Below are positions 7,032 through 17,034 of a DNA stretch of 64,000 nt, one piece after another. Position 1 is the first letter of the stretch, and each line of letters opens with the position of its first letter. Position numbers and translations under genes: made by a program. A model generated the notes under the pieces. That model saw nothing but the letters and a program-made list of their open reading frames with translations, was not told the origin of the DNA and ran no database searches. Source of the DNA: Hydrogenophaga flava NBRC 102514 (GTDB lineage Bacteria > Pseudomonadota > Gammaproteobacteria > Burkholderiales > Burkholderiaceae_C); NCBI RefSeq assembly GCF_001571145.1, contig NZ_BCTF01000010.1, positions 1 to 64,000 of the forward strand, read 5' to 3'.

Positions 7032-9020
7032 ATGAGATTGATGCGCGTGAAACAGGGGCTGTTGCCCATTATGGCCGCGCTGCTGATGCAGGGACCGGTC
7101 CGGGCGCAGGGCGCTGCGGACGCTGCCCTGCTGGAGATGCGCGACGCCTTCCGGCGCAATGCCACCCCCACCCTGACCGCCCTGCTGTGGCGGGTGCAAG
7201 GCCATGTGCTCGAACCGATGGCGGTGTACTGGGAAGCCCGGGCGCGCCTGGAATCGGCACCGGCCGCGGACATCCGCGCTGCCATGGACCGCATGGCCGG
7301 CAGCTACTGGGAAGACCGGCTGCGCAACGACTGGCTGCTGCAGCTGGGCAAGCAGCGCGACTGGGCCACCTTCGAGGCCGAGCTGCCGCGCTACCGCATG
7401 AACGACGACCGCCAGGTGCAGTGCTACGCGCTGATGCTCGATGCGGCCGCACGCCGCAAGCCGTCGGACGAAGCGGCGCAGGAGGTCGCCCGCCTCTGGC
7501 ATGCGCAGCGCGAGGCCGACGACGCCTGCGCCACCGCGGCCAAGGCCTTCCTGGACAGCGGCCACCTGCGGGCAGAGGCCGCCTGGCAGCGCGCACGCCT
7601 GGCCATGGAAGCCGGCCGCACGGCGGCCGCGGTGCAGGCGGTGACCCTGCTCAACCCGGACTGGGTGCCGATGGTGCACGCCATCGCCACCGACCCTGCG
7701 CGCTACCTCGACGAAAAGTTCACCGCCATCCGGCCCCGCACCAAGGAGCTGGTGACGCTGGCCCTCATCCGGCTAGCCAGCCAGGACGTGGCCGCCGCCG
7801 CCCGCGAGATGGACCACACCCGCTGGAAGGCGCAGCTCACCACCGAGGAGCGCAGCTGGGTCTGGGGCGTGATCGGCAAGCGCATGGCCCAGTCGCTGCA
7901 GGGCGATGCGCTGGCGGCCTTTGCCAACGGCAACGACCGCCACATGGCGCCCGACCACCTGGCCTGGAAGGCCCGCGCCGGTCTGCGCGCCGGCACCTGG
8001 GGCCATGTGCGGGATGCGATTGCGGCCATGGATGAGACGCAGCGGCAGGAGCCGGTCTGGGTCTACTGGCGCGCCCGGGCGATGCAGGCCCTGCGCGAAC
8101 CCGATGCGCTGACGGCACACATCACGGCCAGCGGCCTCTACCGCTCAATCGCCTCGCACCAGGGCTTCTACGAGCTGCTTGCACTGGAAGAACTGGGCCA
8201 CAGCGTGACCACGCCGGCACCGCCGGCGCCCCTCACCCCGCAGGAGATGGCGGCCGTCCAGACCCACCCGGGGCTGCAGCGCGCGCTGGCCGCCATGCGT
8301 CTGGGCCTGCGCAGCGAAGGGGTGCGCGAGTGGAACTACACCACCAACCTGCACACCCGCGGCGGCATGGGCGACCGCGAGCTGCTGGCCGCCGCCGCAC
8401 TGGCCTGCCAGCAAGAGATCTGGGACCGCTGCATCAACACCAGTGAGCGCACCCGCGCCGTGCAGGACCAGGCCCAGCGCTTCCCGATGCCGTTCCGCGC
8501 GCAGGTGCTGCGGCGCACGGCCGAGATCGGGCTGGACCCGGCCTATGTCTACGGCCTCATCCGCCAGGAGAGCCGCTTCGTCACGGACGCGCGCTCGGGC
8601 GTCGGCGCCTCGGGCCTGATGCAGGTCATGCCGGCCACGGCCCGCTGGACCGCCCGCAAGATCGGCCTGAACGACTTCCAGTCGCACCAGATCACCGACC
8701 GCGACACCAACATCCTGATCGGCACCGCCTACCTCAAGCTGGCGCTGGACGACCTGGACGGCTCGATGCCGCTGGCCGCGGCCGCCTACAACGCGGGGCC
8801 GGCCCGGGCCCGCGCCTGGCGCCAGGGGCCGGTGCTGGCCGGTGAGATCTGGGCCGAGAACATCCCGTTCGAAGAAACCCGCGACTATGTGAAAAAGGTG
8901 CTGGCCAACACCACGCACTACGCGAGCCTGATCACCGGGCAGCCGCAGTCGCTGCGCGCCCGGCTCGGGGTTGTTGGGCCCCCTGCCCGGCAGGACAGCT
9001 ACAACCGGGAACTGCCATGA
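7032..9020 (+). CDS. Soluble lytic murein transglycosylase (Slt70-like)
   Basis: A 662-residue periplasmic enzyme that cleaves peptidoglycan glycan strands, forming 1,6-anhydromuropeptides. The N-terminus is a signal peptide (KQGLLPIMAALLMQGPVRAQ). Next comes a long alpha-helical superhelix, then the SLT catalytic domain. Its catalytic Glu is in the QESRF motif near residue 513, with SGLMQVMPATA and AAYNAGPARA following. The ATG at 7032 or 7041 could be used. The stop overlaps the next start by four bases (ATGA), so the NDUFA9-like gene is translationally coupled. Confidence 0.9.
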   Translation: MRLMRVKQGLLPIMAALLMQGPVRAQGAADAALLEMRDAFRRNATPTLTALLWRVQGHVLEPMAVYWEARARLESAPAADIRAAMDRMAGSYWEDRLRNDWLLQLGKQRDWATFEAELPRYRMNDDRQVQCYALMLDAAARRKPSDEAAQEVARLWHAQREADDACATAAKAFLDSGHLRAEAAWQRARLAMEAGRTAAAVQAVTLLNPDWVPMVHAIATDPARYLDEKFTAIRPRTKELVTLALIRLASQDVAAAAREMDHTRWKAQLTTEERSWVWGVIGKRMAQSLQGDALAAFANGNDRHMAPDHLAWKARAGLRAGTWGHVRDAIAAMDETQRQEPVWVYWRARAMQALREPDALTAHITASGLYRSIASHQGFYELLALEELGHSVTTPAPPAPLTPQEMAAVQTHPGLQRALAAMRLGLRSEGVREWNYTTNLHTRGGMGDRELLAAAALACQQEIWDRCINTSERTRAVQDQAQRFPMPFRAQVLRRTAEIGLDPAYVYGLIRQESRFVTDARSGVGASGLMQVMPATARWTARKIGLNDFQSHQITDRDTNILIGTAYLKLALDDLDGSMPLAAAAYNAGPARARAWRQGPVLAGEIWAENIPFEETRDYVKKVLANTTHYASLITGQPQSLRARLGVVGPPARQDSYNRELP

Positions 9021-9967
9021 AGCGGGTGCTGGTCCTGGGCGGCACCGGGTTCGTGGGGCGCCACCTGTGCGAAAAGCTGCAGCGCGCGGGCTGGCAGACC
9101 ACCGTGCCCACCCGCCGGGCGGTCAACGCTGCGGCCGTGCAGCACCTGCCTCGGCTGACGGTGGTCGAGGCCTCGGTGCACGACGAGGCCCAGGTGACCC
9201 GGCTGCTCGCGGGCCACGACGCGGTGGTCAACCTCGTGGCCATCCTGCACGGCGACCAGGCCGCTTTCGAGCGGGCGCATGTTCAGCTGCCCGCCACCCT
9301 GGCCCGCGCCTGCCAGGCCAGCGGCGTGCGCCGGCTGGTGCACGTGAGTGCGCTGGGCGCCCAGCTGGACGGCCCCTCGATGTACCAGCGCAGCAAGGCC
9401 CGCGGCGAAGAGGTGCTGCGGTCCGCCGGTCTGGCGCTGAGCATCCTGCGGCCCAGCGTGATCTTTGGTGATGGCGACCGCTTCCTGAACCTGTTCGCAC
9501 GGCTGCAGTCGGTGTTCCCGGTGATGCCGCTGGCCGGCGCCGGCACCCGCTTCCAGCCGGTCTGGGTGGAGGACGTGGCCGACGCCGTGATCGCCTGCCT
9601 GCGCGACACCGGCCTGCCCTGCAGCAGCATTGGCCAGACCTTCGAATGCGCCGGGCCCGACGTGCTCACGCTGGGCGAACTGGTGCGGCTGGCGGGACGG
9701 CTGGGCAGCCGCGAGCGGCCGGTGCTGCCGCTGCCCACCGCCATCGGGCGCCTGCAGGCCCTGGCCATGGAGTGCCTGCCGGGCGAGCCCCTGATGAGCC
9801 GCGACAACCTCGATTCGATGGCGATCGACAACGTCGCCACCAGCCAGTGGCCCGGACTGTCGTCGCTGGGTATCGTGCCGCGGTCGGTGCACACGGTGGC
9901 GCCTCTCTACCTGGGCCGGCAGGCGGTGCGCCAGCGCCTGGACCGTCTGCGCGGCGGCGAGCGCTGA
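9017..9967 (+). CDS. Complex I NDUFA9-family NAD(P)-binding protein
   Basis: A 316-residue atypical short-chain dehydrogenase with an N-terminal Rossmann motif LGGTGFVGRHL at residues 7-17, the segment HDAVVNLVAIL, and SKARGEEVL in place of the normal YxxxK region. The family resembles the mitochondrial accessory subunit NDUFA9 and bacterial NmrA-like proteins; the bacterial role is not settled. It overlaps the lytic transglycosylase gene by four bases and ends at a likely terminator. Confidence 0.8.
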   Translation: MKRVLVLGGTGFVGRHLCEKLQRAGWQTTVPTRRAVNAAAVQHLPRLTVVEASVHDEAQVTRLLAGHDAVVNLVAILHGDQAAFERAHVQLPATLARACQASGVRRLVHVSALGAQLDGPSMYQRSKARGEEVLRSAGLALSILRPSVIFGDGDRFLNLFARLQSVFPVMPLAGAGTRFQPVWVEDVADAVIACLRDTGLPCSSIGQTFECAGPDVLTLGELVRLAGRLGSRERPVLPLPTAIGRLQALAMECLPGEPLMSRDNLDSMAIDNVATSQWPGLSSLGIVPRSVHTVAPLYLGRQAVRQRLDRLRGGER

Positions 9968-9994
9968 CCCGGGCGCCGCTCCGCCGCATTTTTT
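9951..9994 (+). terminator. Putative intrinsic terminator after the NDUFA9-like gene
   Basis: GCGGCGG (9951-9957) pairs with CCGCCGC (9981-9987), with further partial pairing inside, and a run of six T residues follows (9989-9994). The hairpin overlaps the last codons of the gene. Confidence 0.5.
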
Positions 9995-10031
9995 GGCACA
10001 CTCGGCCGCTCATTCATACAAGAGGGACACC

Positions 10032-10355
10032 ATGGCCAGCACCCCTGCCAAAACCAAGCCGACGCCGTCCACCGACGCTGCGGCAGCCTCCTTCCGTTCG
10101 GAGCACCAGCGCGACGTGGTCAACCGCCTCAAGCGCATCGAAGGCCAGGTGCGTGGTCTGATCGACATGGTCGAAAGCGGCCGCTCCTGCGAAGACGTGG
10201 CGCAGCAGATGTCGGCTGCTCGCAAGGCCATGGACAAGGCCTTCTACCGCATGATGGCCTGCTCGGTGATGGAAGCCGTCGCGGTGTCGGACTCGGAAGA
10301 GCAGACGATCCGCGAGGTCGAGCGCTCGACCCGCATCCTCGAAAAGTACGCCTGA
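10032..10355 (+). CDS. CsoR/RcnR family metal- or thiol-sensing repressor
   Basis: A 107-residue all-helical repressor of the CsoR/RcnR/FrmR (DUF156) family. The DNA-binding helix signature VNRLKRIEGQVRGL is at residues 30-43. The start at 10032 has AGAGGGA upstream. The known sensors place ligands at a Cys and at +25 and +29. Here Cys53 is present but +25 is Ser and +29 is Ala, while a Cys lies at +24 (Cys77). The sensing chemistry is therefore not that of classical Cu, Ni or formaldehyde sensors. No transporter gene is adjacent, so the target is unknown. Confidence 0.82.
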   Translation: MASTPAKTKPTPSTDAAAASFRSEHQRDVVNRLKRIEGQVRGLIDMVESGRSCEDVAQQMSAARKAMDKAFYRMMACSVMEAVAVSDSEEQTIREVERSTRILEKYA

Positions 10356-10453
10356 CCCTCTCGCCGGCAGGCGGCGAATCAATCGGCCGCCCCTTTGTCA
10401 TCAATGGCCCGCGGTCGCAGCCCTACCATGCGGGTTCTCAACCGGAGGAACCC

Positions 10454-11140
10454 ATGGCATTGCAGCTCTACATCGGCAACAAGAACTACTCGTCCTGGTC
10501 CATGCGCCCCTGGGTGCTGCTGACCGGGGCCGGCATCCCCTTTGAGGAAAAGATGGTGCGCTTCGACTCGTTCGATGCGCAATCGGCCTTCAAGTCGGTG
10601 ATCGCGGCCATCAACCCGGTGGGCAAGGTGCCGGTGCTGGTCGACGACGGCTTCGCGGTCTGGGACACGCTGGCGATTGCCGAGTACCTGGCCGAACGTT
10701 TCCCCGAGAAACACCTGTGGCCGGCCGACGCCAGGGCCCGCGCCCGGGCCCGCAGCGTCTGCGCCGAGATGCACAGCGGCTTCACCGCCCTGCGCAGCCA
10801 CTGTTCGATGAACATCGAGGCCTCGCTGCCCGAGATCGGGCGCATCCTCTGGCGCGACCAGGCCGGCGTGCGCGCCGACATCGCGCGGCTCGAATCCATG
10901 TGGACCGGCCTGCTGGCCGAACACGGCGGGCCGATGCTGTTCGGCGATTTCGGCATCGCCGACGCCTACTTCGCCCCGGTGTGCTCGCGCATCCGCACCT
11001 ACGCCCTGCCCGTGAGCCCCACAGTGGCGGCGTACGTGGACCGCGTGCACCAGCTGCCGGCGGTGCAGACCTGGGTCCAGCAGGCCCTGGCCGAACACGA
11101 CTTCATCGGCTTCGACGAGCCCTACCGCAGCCGGCCCTGA
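10454..11140 (+). CDS. Glutathione S-transferase family protein
   Basis: A 228-residue GST: thioredoxin-like N-domain starting LQLYIGNKNYSSWSMRPWVLL, with NPVGKVPVLVDDG (cis-Pro) and DTLAIAEYLAE marking the glutathione site at residues 55-82, and an all-helical C-domain. The SSWSMRPW segment places Ser/Trp where zeta- or beta-class enzymes have the catalytic residue. The start has GGAGG five bases upstream. The physiological substrate is not predictable. Confidence 0.88.
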   Translation: MALQLYIGNKNYSSWSMRPWVLLTGAGIPFEEKMVRFDSFDAQSAFKSVIAAINPVGKVPVLVDDGFAVWDTLAIAEYLAERFPEKHLWPADARARARARSVCAEMHSGFTALRSHCSMNIEASLPEIGRILWRDQAGVRADIARLESMWTGLLAEHGGPMLFGDFGIADAYFAPVCSRIRTYALPVSPTVAAYVDRVHQLPAVQTWVQQALAEHDFIGFDEPYRSRP

Positions 11141-11171
11141 AGCCAGCCGACGCGACCACAGGACGGACCCC

Positions 11172-12050
11172 ATGCAGGTCGCCGTTCACATCGTCAACGC
11201 CTTCCCCGATGCCCCTGGCGGCGGCAACCCCGCCGGCGTGGTGCTGGACGCCGACGCGCTGACCGCGGCCCAGAAACTGTCGATTGCGCGGCAGGTGGGC
11301 CTGTCCGAGACCGCGTTCGTTTCGGCGTCGCAGATGGCCTCCGTCAGGCTGGAGTTCTTCACGCCTACGCGACAGATCGCCCACTGCGGGCACGCGACCA
11401 TCGCCACCTTCTCCCTGCTCCGGCAACAGGGCGTGCTCGGGGAAGGTCGCTTCTCGAAGGAGACGGTGGACGGTCCCCGCGACATCCTGCTGGACGGCGA
11501 CATGGCCTTCATGGAGCAGACCGCGCCGACCTACACCCGTGTCGACCCCGCATCGGAGCTGGGCGCCCGGATCGCGTCGTCCCTGGGACTTCTGCCAGCG
11601 CAGGGAACAGGTGGGGTGGCCCCGCATGTGGTCAGCACGGGCAACGCCTTTCTGCTGGTCGCACTGCCCCACGCGCGCGCCCTGGCAAACCTCCGCCCCC
11701 GGCAGGATCTGGTGCAGGCGATCAGCGAGGAGCTGGACCTGATCGGTGTCTACGCGTTCACCACGGAAACGCAACGACCCGGCCACCATGCCGGCGCGCG
11801 CATGTTCGCGCCCCGGTTCGGCATTCCCGAGGAGGCGGGCACCGGCATGGCGGCCGGCCCGCTGGCCTGCCTGCTGCACGATGTGCTGGGTGTCCCGGAC
11901 CGGGAGCTGCTCATCGAGCAAGGCTGGTTGATGCAGCCCCCGTCGCCGAGCCTGATCCGGGTCGTGCTGGAACGGGAGCATGGCCGCATCACCCGGCTGA
12001 TGGCCGGCGGCACCGGCCGCATCAGCCGGTCGATGGTGCTGGAGGTCTGA
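11172..12050 (+). CDS. PhzF family isomerase/epimerase
   Basis: A 292-residue protein of the PhzF/diaminopimelate-epimerase fold. Signature elements are GGGNPAGVV at residues 16-24, GLSETAFV with the catalytic Glu46, FFTPTRQIAHCGHAT near residue 65, and a C-terminal EEAGTGMAAGPLACL. PhzF itself isomerises a phenazine precursor, but no other phenazine gene is present, so this is a PhzF-like enzyme of unknown substrate. It lies 31 bases after the GST gene and is probably cotranscribed with it. Confidence 0.85.
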   Translation: MQVAVHIVNAFPDAPGGGNPAGVVLDADALTAAQKLSIARQVGLSETAFVSASQMASVRLEFFTPTRQIAHCGHATIATFSLLRQQGVLGEGRFSKETVDGPRDILLDGDMAFMEQTAPTYTRVDPASELGARIASSLGLLPAQGTGGVAPHVVSTGNAFLLVALPHARALANLRPRQDLVQAISEELDLIGVYAFTTETQRPGHHAGARMFAPRFGIPEEAGTGMAAGPLACLLHDVLGVPDRELLIEQGWLMQPPSPSLIRVVLEREHGRITRLMAGGTGRISRSMVLEV

Positions 12051-12082
12051 CCGCGCACGCTGGTGGGAGGCAGGCCGCTGTC

Positions 12083-12088
12083 TACACT
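12083..12088 (+). promoter_or_regulatory. -10-like element of cca
   Basis: TACACT lies six bases before the ATG of cca at 12095. This is the same spacing as at several other genes here and is compatible with a leaderless transcript. No good -35 is visible. Confidence 0.35.
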
Positions 12089-12094
12089 TGCGGC

Positions 12095-13408
12095 ATGGAC
12101 ATCTACCTGGTGGGCGGCGCCGTGCGCGACGCCCTGCTCGCCCGCGACACCGCCGCCGCTGCCCACGTGGACCGCGACTGGGTGGTCGTCGGGGCTACGC
12201 CCGAGGCCATGGCGGCTCAGGGTTTTCTGCCGGTCGGCAAGGACTTCCCTGTCTTCCTGCACCCGCAGACGCGCGAGGAGTACGCGCTGGCCCGCACCGA
12301 GCGCAAGACCGCCCCCGGCTACCACGGCTTTGCCTTCCACACCGACCCCGGCGTCACGCTGGAACAGGACCTGGCGCGGCGCGACCTGACCATCAACGCG
12401 ATGGCGGTGGCCCAGGCCGAGTCCGACGACCCGGCGCGCGCCGCACTGATCGACCCCTACGGCGGCTGGAGCGACCTGCAGTACCGCGTGTTGCGCCACG
12501 TCACCGGCGCCTTCGCCGAAGACCCGGTGCGCATCCTGCGGCTGGCGCGTTTCGCCGCCCGCTTCCCCGACTTCACAGTCGCGCCCGACACGCAGGCGCT
12601 GATGGCACACATGGTCGAAGACGGCGAGGTCGACCACCTGGTGCCCGAGCGGGTCTGGCAGGAGCTCTCGCGCGGCCTGATGGAGCAGCGGCCCAGCCGC
12701 ATGTTCGAGGTGCTCAGGGACTGCGGCGCGCTGGTGCGGCTGCTGCCCGAAGTGGACCGGCTCTGGGGCGTGCCGCAGCGCGCGGACTACCACCCGGAGG
12801 TGGACACCGGCGTGCACCTGATGATGGTGCTGGACATGAGCGCCCGCCTGGGCGCCAGCCTGCCGGTGCGCTTCGCCTGCCTGTGCCACGACCTGGGCAA
12901 GGGCACGACGCCGGCCGACGTGCTGCCACGCCACATCGACCATGAAGTGCGCAGCGCAGAGCTGCTCAAGTACGTGTGCGAGCGCTGGCGCGTGCCGCGC
13001 GAATGCCGGGAACTGGCCGACGTGGTGGCGCGCGAGCACGGCCACATCCACCGCTGCGAAGGGCTGGGTGCGGCGGCGCTGCTGCGGCTGCTGGAGCGCT
13101 GCGACGCGATCCGCCGTCCGGAACGCTTCAACGAGGTGCTGCTGGCCTGCGAGTGCGACGCCCGAGGGCGCCTGGGCTTCGAGGAACAGGCCTATCCCCA
13201 GCGCGAACGGATGCAGGGCGCGCTGCGCGCGGCGCAGACGGTCGACAGCGGGGTCATTGCGCGACAGGTGATGCAGCAGATCGGGCGATCGCGCGAGAAT
13301 GTTGCCGATCCGCCCGCGGCCGACGCCGGCTCGCGCATCGCCCAGGCCCTGCACGCCGCCCGCGCGGCCGCCGTGGCCCTGGCACTGAAAGCGGAGAGCC
13401 CGACCTAG
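12095..13408 (+). CDS. cca: Multifunctional CCA-adding tRNA nucleotidyltransferase
   Basis: A 437-residue enzyme that adds or repairs the 3' CCA end of tRNAs using CTP and ATP. The class II nucleotidyltransferase head is MDIYLVGGAVRDALL, with DRDWVVVG as the acidic motif near residue 25. ARRDLTINAMA and EDPVRILRLARFAAR are the conserved binding elements, near residues 93 and 145. A C-terminal HD phosphohydrolase domain is present (CLCHDLGKGTTP near residue 265), as in the proteobacterial multifunctional type. Length fits the family. Confidence 0.95.
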   Translation: MDIYLVGGAVRDALLARDTAAAAHVDRDWVVVGATPEAMAAQGFLPVGKDFPVFLHPQTREEYALARTERKTAPGYHGFAFHTDPGVTLEQDLARRDLTINAMAVAQAESDDPARAALIDPYGGWSDLQYRVLRHVTGAFAEDPVRILRLARFAARFPDFTVAPDTQALMAHMVEDGEVDHLVPERVWQELSRGLMEQRPSRMFEVLRDCGALVRLLPEVDRLWGVPQRADYHPEVDTGVHLMMVLDMSARLGASLPVRFACLCHDLGKGTTPADVLPRHIDHEVRSAELLKYVCERWRVPRECRELADVVAREHGHIHRCEGLGAAALLRLLERCDAIRRPERFNEVLLACECDARGRLGFEEQAYPQRERMQGALRAAQTVDSGVIARQVMQQIGRSRENVADPPAADAGSRIAQALHAARAAAVALALKAESPT

Positions 13409-13417
13409 GAGACGGCC

Positions 13418-13828
13418 ATGGCCCAGCGCAACCCGTTCAACCCCACCCTGGCCGACGGCATCCGCCGCTACGGGTTCCGCAAGTGGTACGAACGGGAGCT
13501 GCTCTCCAGCCACGCCCACATGGCGCTGGCGCTGCTGGCCTCGGTGGCCCTGATCGCCAGCTTCGAGGCCTTCCAGGGCGGCAGCTGGAGCGAGAAGCTG
13601 CTGGACACGGGCTTCGTGCTGGCCTGCGCGGCGATCGCGCTGTGGGCGCTGCGCCGCTACCTCTACCTGCTGATGCACGCCGAAGAAATGGCCAACCAGG
13701 CCAACTGCGGCCAGTGCAAGGCCTACGGCCTGCTACTCGTGCCCGACGACGCCCGCATCGAAGTGCGGCGGCTGGTGCCGGTGTGCTGCAAACGCTGCGG
13801 CTTCCGCTGGGACATGCAGGACGGCTGA
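13418..13828 (+). CDS. Small membrane protein with C-terminal zinc-ribbon-like cysteines
   Basis: A 136-residue protein of unknown function. Two hydrophobic segments (about residues 34-52 and 66-86) form a helical hairpin, and a cytoplasmic C-terminal tail carries CGQC near residue 96 and VCCKRCGF near residue 124, a possible four-Cys zinc ribbon. The start has AGGAGA upstream and follows cca by nine bases, so they are likely cotranscribed. I do not recognise a family. Confidence 0.6.
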   Translation: MAQRNPFNPTLADGIRRYGFRKWYERELLSSHAHMALALLASVALIASFEAFQGGSWSEKLLDTGFVLACAAIALWALRRYLYLLMHAEEMANQANCGQCKAYGLLLVPDDARIEVRRLVPVCCKRCGFRWDMQDG

Positions 13829-13839
13829 GCCGCTCGCCG

Positions 13840-13845
13840 GATAAT
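13840..13845 (+). promoter_or_regulatory. -10-like element of the response regulator gene
   Basis: GATAAT ends seven bases before the ATG at 13853. A start of transcription at the ATG is expected. The -35 region is weak. Confidence 0.4.
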
Positions 13846-13852
13846 CGGGCGC

Positions 13853-14557
13853 ATGGCCCATTTGCTGATTGTTGAAGACGATGAACTGCTGCGCGACGGC
13901 CTGAGTGCCCAGCTCATGCAGGCCGGTCACCGCATCGACACCGCGGTCGATGGCGAGCAGGCGCTCAGCCGCCTGGACACCGAGGCCTACGAAGGCGTGG
14001 TGCTCGACCTGGGCCTGCCCAGGGTGGATGGCCTGACCGTGCTGCGCCGCCTGCGCCAGCGCCTGCCGGCGCTGCCGGTGCTGATCCTGACCGCGCGCGA
14101 CGGCATCGAGGACCGGGTCGAGGGCCTGAACGCCGGCGCCGACGACTACCTCACCAAACCCTTCAACCGCGACGAGCTGCTGGCACGCCTGCAGTCCATG
14201 CTGCGCCGCGCCAGCCTGCCGGCCTTCGGCCCCAGCCCGCAGGTGCCGCCACCGCCCGCGCCGGGCACGCTGCGGCTGGACCCGGTGCTGCCGCGCGCCT
14301 GGCTGGGCAACGAGGTGATCGACCTGACACAGCGCGAGTGGTCGCTGCTGGACCTGCTGGTGCGCCACAGTGGCCAGGTGGTCAGCCGCGAGGACGTGCT
14401 GGCGGTCTGGCAGTCCGACCCCGGCGAAACAGGGGTGACCTCCAACGCGCTGGAGGTCTACGTGCACCGCCTGCGCCGCAAGCTCGCCGGCTCGACGCTG
14501 AACATCCGCAACATCCGCGGCCTCGGGTACCTGCTGGAAAACACCGGCGCGCCATGA
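13853..14557 (+). CDS. OmpR-family response regulator (TctD/QseB-like)
   Basis: A 234-residue response regulator. The receiver domain has the acidic pair in LIVEDDELL, phosphoacceptor Asp52 (VVLDLGLP), the Thr of LTARDG and the Lys of YLTKPF. The C-terminal OmpR-type winged helix runs from about residue 140 to the end (TQREWSLLDLL, then VEVYVHRLRRKL, with RGLGYLLE). A proline-rich linker joins the domains. Its stop overlaps the kinase start by four bases. The pair converges on a glucose-type ABC transporter, recalling the GltR/GtrS arrangement of Pseudomonas; regulation of that transporter is an inference. Confidence 0.92.
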   Translation: MAHLLIVEDDELLRDGLSAQLMQAGHRIDTAVDGEQALSRLDTEAYEGVVLDLGLPRVDGLTVLRRLRQRLPALPVLILTARDGIEDRVEGLNAGADDYLTKPFNRDELLARLQSMLRRASLPAFGPSPQVPPPPAPGTLRLDPVLPRAWLGNEVIDLTQREWSLLDLLVRHSGQVVSREDVLAVWQSDPGETGVTSNALEVYVHRLRRKLAGSTLNIRNIRGLGYLLENTGAP

Positions 14558-15924
14558 CGGCCGCGACCACCACCCGGCTCTCGCTGCGGCGGCAGCTGCT
14601 GCTGTGGCTGCTGCTGCCGCAGCTGGTGCTCTGGGCCGGTGGCGGCCTGCTGGCCTACCGCATCGCGCTGTCCTACGCCGAGAAGGGCATCGACCAGTCG
14701 CTGACCCAGTCGGTGCGGGCGCTGGCGCGCCAGGTCAAGCCCATCGGCTCGGGCCTGCTGATCGACTTTCCGCGCGCGGCGCAGGACGTGCTGGAGCAGG
14801 ACCCCAAGGACCGCATCAGCTACATGGTGTCGTCCCCGCCGGGCCAGTTCCTGCTGGGCAACCAGACCCTGCCGCAGCCGCCCGAGAGCACGGTCGGCAC
14901 CGAAGAGCCCCTGCTCTACGCCTCCGAGATCGACGGCAAGCCGCTGCGCATCGTGGCGCTGGACGTGAACTACGGCGAGGTCAATGCGCCGCAGACCCTG
15001 CGCGTGCAGGTCGGCAAGAGCCTGGCGGTGCAGCAGCGCATCGCGCGCGAGCTGATCGCCGACATGCTGGCCCCCCTGCTGGCGGCCGGCGTGCTGCTGA
15101 GCCTGGCGGTGTACGGCGGCATCCAGCGCGGCCTGGCGCCGCTGACGCGGCTGACCGCCCAGCTGGAGAACCGCTCGGTCAACGCGCTCTCGCCCATCGG
15201 CATGACGCAGGCGCCCAACGAGGTGCACGCGCTGGTGCAGGCCATCAACGGCCTGCTGGACGAGGTGGCGCGCAACGTGAACCAGGAAAAGCGCTTCATC
15301 AACGACGCCGCCCACCAGCTGCGCACGCCGCTGGCCGGGCTGATCAGCCAGGTCGAGCTGGCCCAGCGCGAGAACGCCGACCCGGTGCTGGGCGCGCGCC
15401 TGACCAAGGTGCGCACCGGCGCCGAGCGCAGCGCCCACCTGGTGCACCAGCTGCTGACCCTGGCACGCACCGAGACCACGGCGCGGCGCGAGCCGCTGGA
15501 CCTGGCCGCTCTGGCGCGCGACGTGGCGCGCGAATGGACGCCGCGCGCGGTGGCCGCCGGCGTCGACCTGGGCTTCGAGGGCGAGCAGCACCGCATGGTG
15601 CAGGGCGACGCGCTGCAGCTGCGCGAGGCCATGGCCAACCTGATCGACAACGCCCTGCGCTACACACCGCGCGGCAGCGCGGTGACGCTCAAGGTCGAGG
15701 CCGACGGCGATCGCACGCGCCTGCTGGTGGAAGACAACGGCCCCGGCCTGTCGGAGGCCGACATGGCCCATGTGTTCCAGCGCTTCTGGCGCGCCAGCGA
15801 ACTGCCGGGCGGCTGCGGCCTGGGCCTGGCCATCGTGCAGGAGATCGCCCGCCGCCACGGCGGCGAGGCGACGGCTGAAAACATGCAGCCCCATGGGCTG
15901 CGGGTGGTTCTGCGACTGACCTGA
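14554..15924 (+). CDS. Sensor histidine kinase (TctE-like)
   Basis: A 456-residue inner-membrane kinase. One N-terminal membrane segment (about residues 15-37), a periplasmic sensor of the two-component-sensor-kinase N-terminal (2CSK_N) type up to about 160, and a second membrane segment near 170-190 are followed by a HAMP-like linker. HisKA carries the phospho-His in FINDAAHQLRTPLAG, and HATPase_c shows NLIDNALRYTP, VEDNGPGLS and GCGLGLAIV. The 2CSK_N sensors of TctE, QseC and GtrS bind organic or sugar acids. The stop is four bases from the convergent ABC ATPase gene. Confidence 0.9.
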   Translation: MTAATTTRLSLRRQLLLWLLLPQLVLWAGGGLLAYRIALSYAEKGIDQSLTQSVRALARQVKPIGSGLLIDFPRAAQDVLEQDPKDRISYMVSSPPGQFLLGNQTLPQPPESTVGTEEPLLYASEIDGKPLRIVALDVNYGEVNAPQTLRVQVGKSLAVQQRIARELIADMLAPLLAAGVLLSLAVYGGIQRGLAPLTRLTAQLENRSVNALSPIGMTQAPNEVHALVQAINGLLDEVARNVNQEKRFINDAAHQLRTPLAGLISQVELAQRENADPVLGARLTKVRTGAERSAHLVHQLLTLARTETTARREPLDLAALARDVAREWTPRAVAAGVDLGFEGEQHRMVQGDALQLREAMANLIDNALRYTPRGSAVTLKVEADGDRTRLLVEDNGPGLSEADMAHVFQRFWRASELPGGCGLGLAIVQEIARRHGGEATAENMQPHGLRVVLRLT

Positions 15925-15928
15925 TCCG

Positions 15929-17029
<1,101 letters not shown>

Positions 17030-17034
17030 GTGTT

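Noticed and set aside
11172-12050. A phenazine biosynthesis locus because of the PhzF-like gene.
   Set aside because: No other phz genes are nearby, and PhzF-fold proteins of other function are common.
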